Positions 6,959 through 7,097 of a DNA stretch of 7,097 bases are shown one piece after another. Origin of the DNA: CAZIVE01 sp964542435 (GTDB lineage: Bacteria > Bacteroidota > Bacteroidia > Bacteroidales > Tannerellaceae); contig CAZIVE010000131.1 in NCBI GenBank assembly GCA_964542435.1, forward strand, positions 1 to 7,097. The letters are read 5' to 3'. How positions within the stretch are numbered: position 1 is the stretch's first letter; every line of letters starts with the position of its first letter. A program made the translations under genes and the position numbers. Below the pieces are notes generated by a model. It searched no databases. It was not told the origin of the DNA and worked only from the letters and a program-made list of their open reading frames with translations.

Positions 6959-7097
6959 TCTGCAGCCGAGTGTAGCTAAAGAAGGGGGAAAAAGCAGTAG
7001 TCTGCAACCGAGTGTAGCTAAAGAAGGGAGAAAAAGCAGTAGTCTGCAGCCGAGTGTAGCTAAAGAAGGGGGAAAAAGCAGTAGTCTGCAACCGAGT
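6959..7097. repeat. 42-bp tandem repeat, three full units and a partial fourth, running off the edge
   Basis: Units lie at 6959-7000, 7001-7042, 7043-7084 and 7085-7097 (partial). Each begins tctgcagccgag or tctgcaaccgag and ends aaaagcagtag. Units 1 and 3 are identical. Unit 2 differs at two places (caacc for cagcc and gggag for ggggg), and the visible part of unit 4 has the caacc form, so variants alternate with an 84-bp period. The copies are nearly identical, which suggests recent expansion or ongoing exchange. GCAG-TAGT-CTGC at each unit junction can form a small hairpin. There are no unique spacers, so it is not a CRISPR array. Confidence 0.93.

Larger units (their letters stand above)
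6673..7097. other. 425-base region without a convincing gene
   Basis: This stretch upstream of the operon holds the promoter, the composite repeat and the tandem repeat listed separately. The remainder, about 6906-6958, contains only a small inverted repeat (aagc-aaac-gctt, near 6909-6920). I saw no tRNA, riboswitch or rRNA. What lies beyond the right edge, and whether it is a gene on either strand, cannot be seen. Confidence 0.7.

Noticed and set aside
6959..7097. CRISPR array
   Set aside because: The 42-bp units abut directly with no unique spacers and no cas genes are present.

Overview
The window looks like chromosomal DNA of a Bacteroidales bacterium, most likely Prevotellaceae or a close relative. 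The reasons are a RecA of Bacteroidetes type, a carboxyspermidine-type polyamine dehydrogenase, A/T-rich leaders without Shine-Dalgarno sequences, and a promoter with the Bacteroidetes pattern TTTG - 20 nt - TAnnTTTG. The genus assignment is a judgement from sequence flavour, not from a database search.

All six supported genes lie on the minus strand and are transcribed from right to left. In order of transcription they are: a saccharopine-dehydrogenase-family protein, probably carboxy(nor)spermidine dehydrogenase (6672-5479); recA (5449-4397); a BioF2/FemAB-like GNAT acetyltransferase (4400-3375); a divergent polysaccharide deacetylase (3378-2071); a non-hydrolysing UDP-GlcNAc 2-epimerase, wecB (2074-974); and a GT4-like glycosyltransferase cut off by the left edge (989 to beyond 1). 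The gap between the first two genes is 29 nt. Every later junction overlaps: by 4 nt (GTGA, ATGA, ATGA) and then by 16 nt. The layout therefore reads as one operon in which a polyamine gene and the recombinase gene lead into a four-gene surface-glycan cassette. WecB would supply UDP-ManNAc, the glycosyltransferase would transfer a sugar, and the deacetylase and acyltransferase would modify the glycan or its precursor. The final product cannot be told from this window.

The right-hand 425 bases (6673-7097) hold no convincing gene. Next to the first gene is a good promoter (6720-6751). Further out is a composite repeat (6781-6905): two 40-41 nt direct repeats flanking an imperfect palindrome, with two more copies of the same -7 octamer facing the operon. 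One of those copies has its own TTTG box at the same 20 nt spacing. From 6959 to the right edge runs a 42-bp tandem repeat with alternating unit variants, which continues beyond the window.

No tRNA, rRNA, CRISPR array, insertion sequence or terminator was recognised. Nothing here is clearly a new biological system. The most interesting points are the recA-glycan operon layout and the repeat-rich leader carrying stacked promoter-like motifs.
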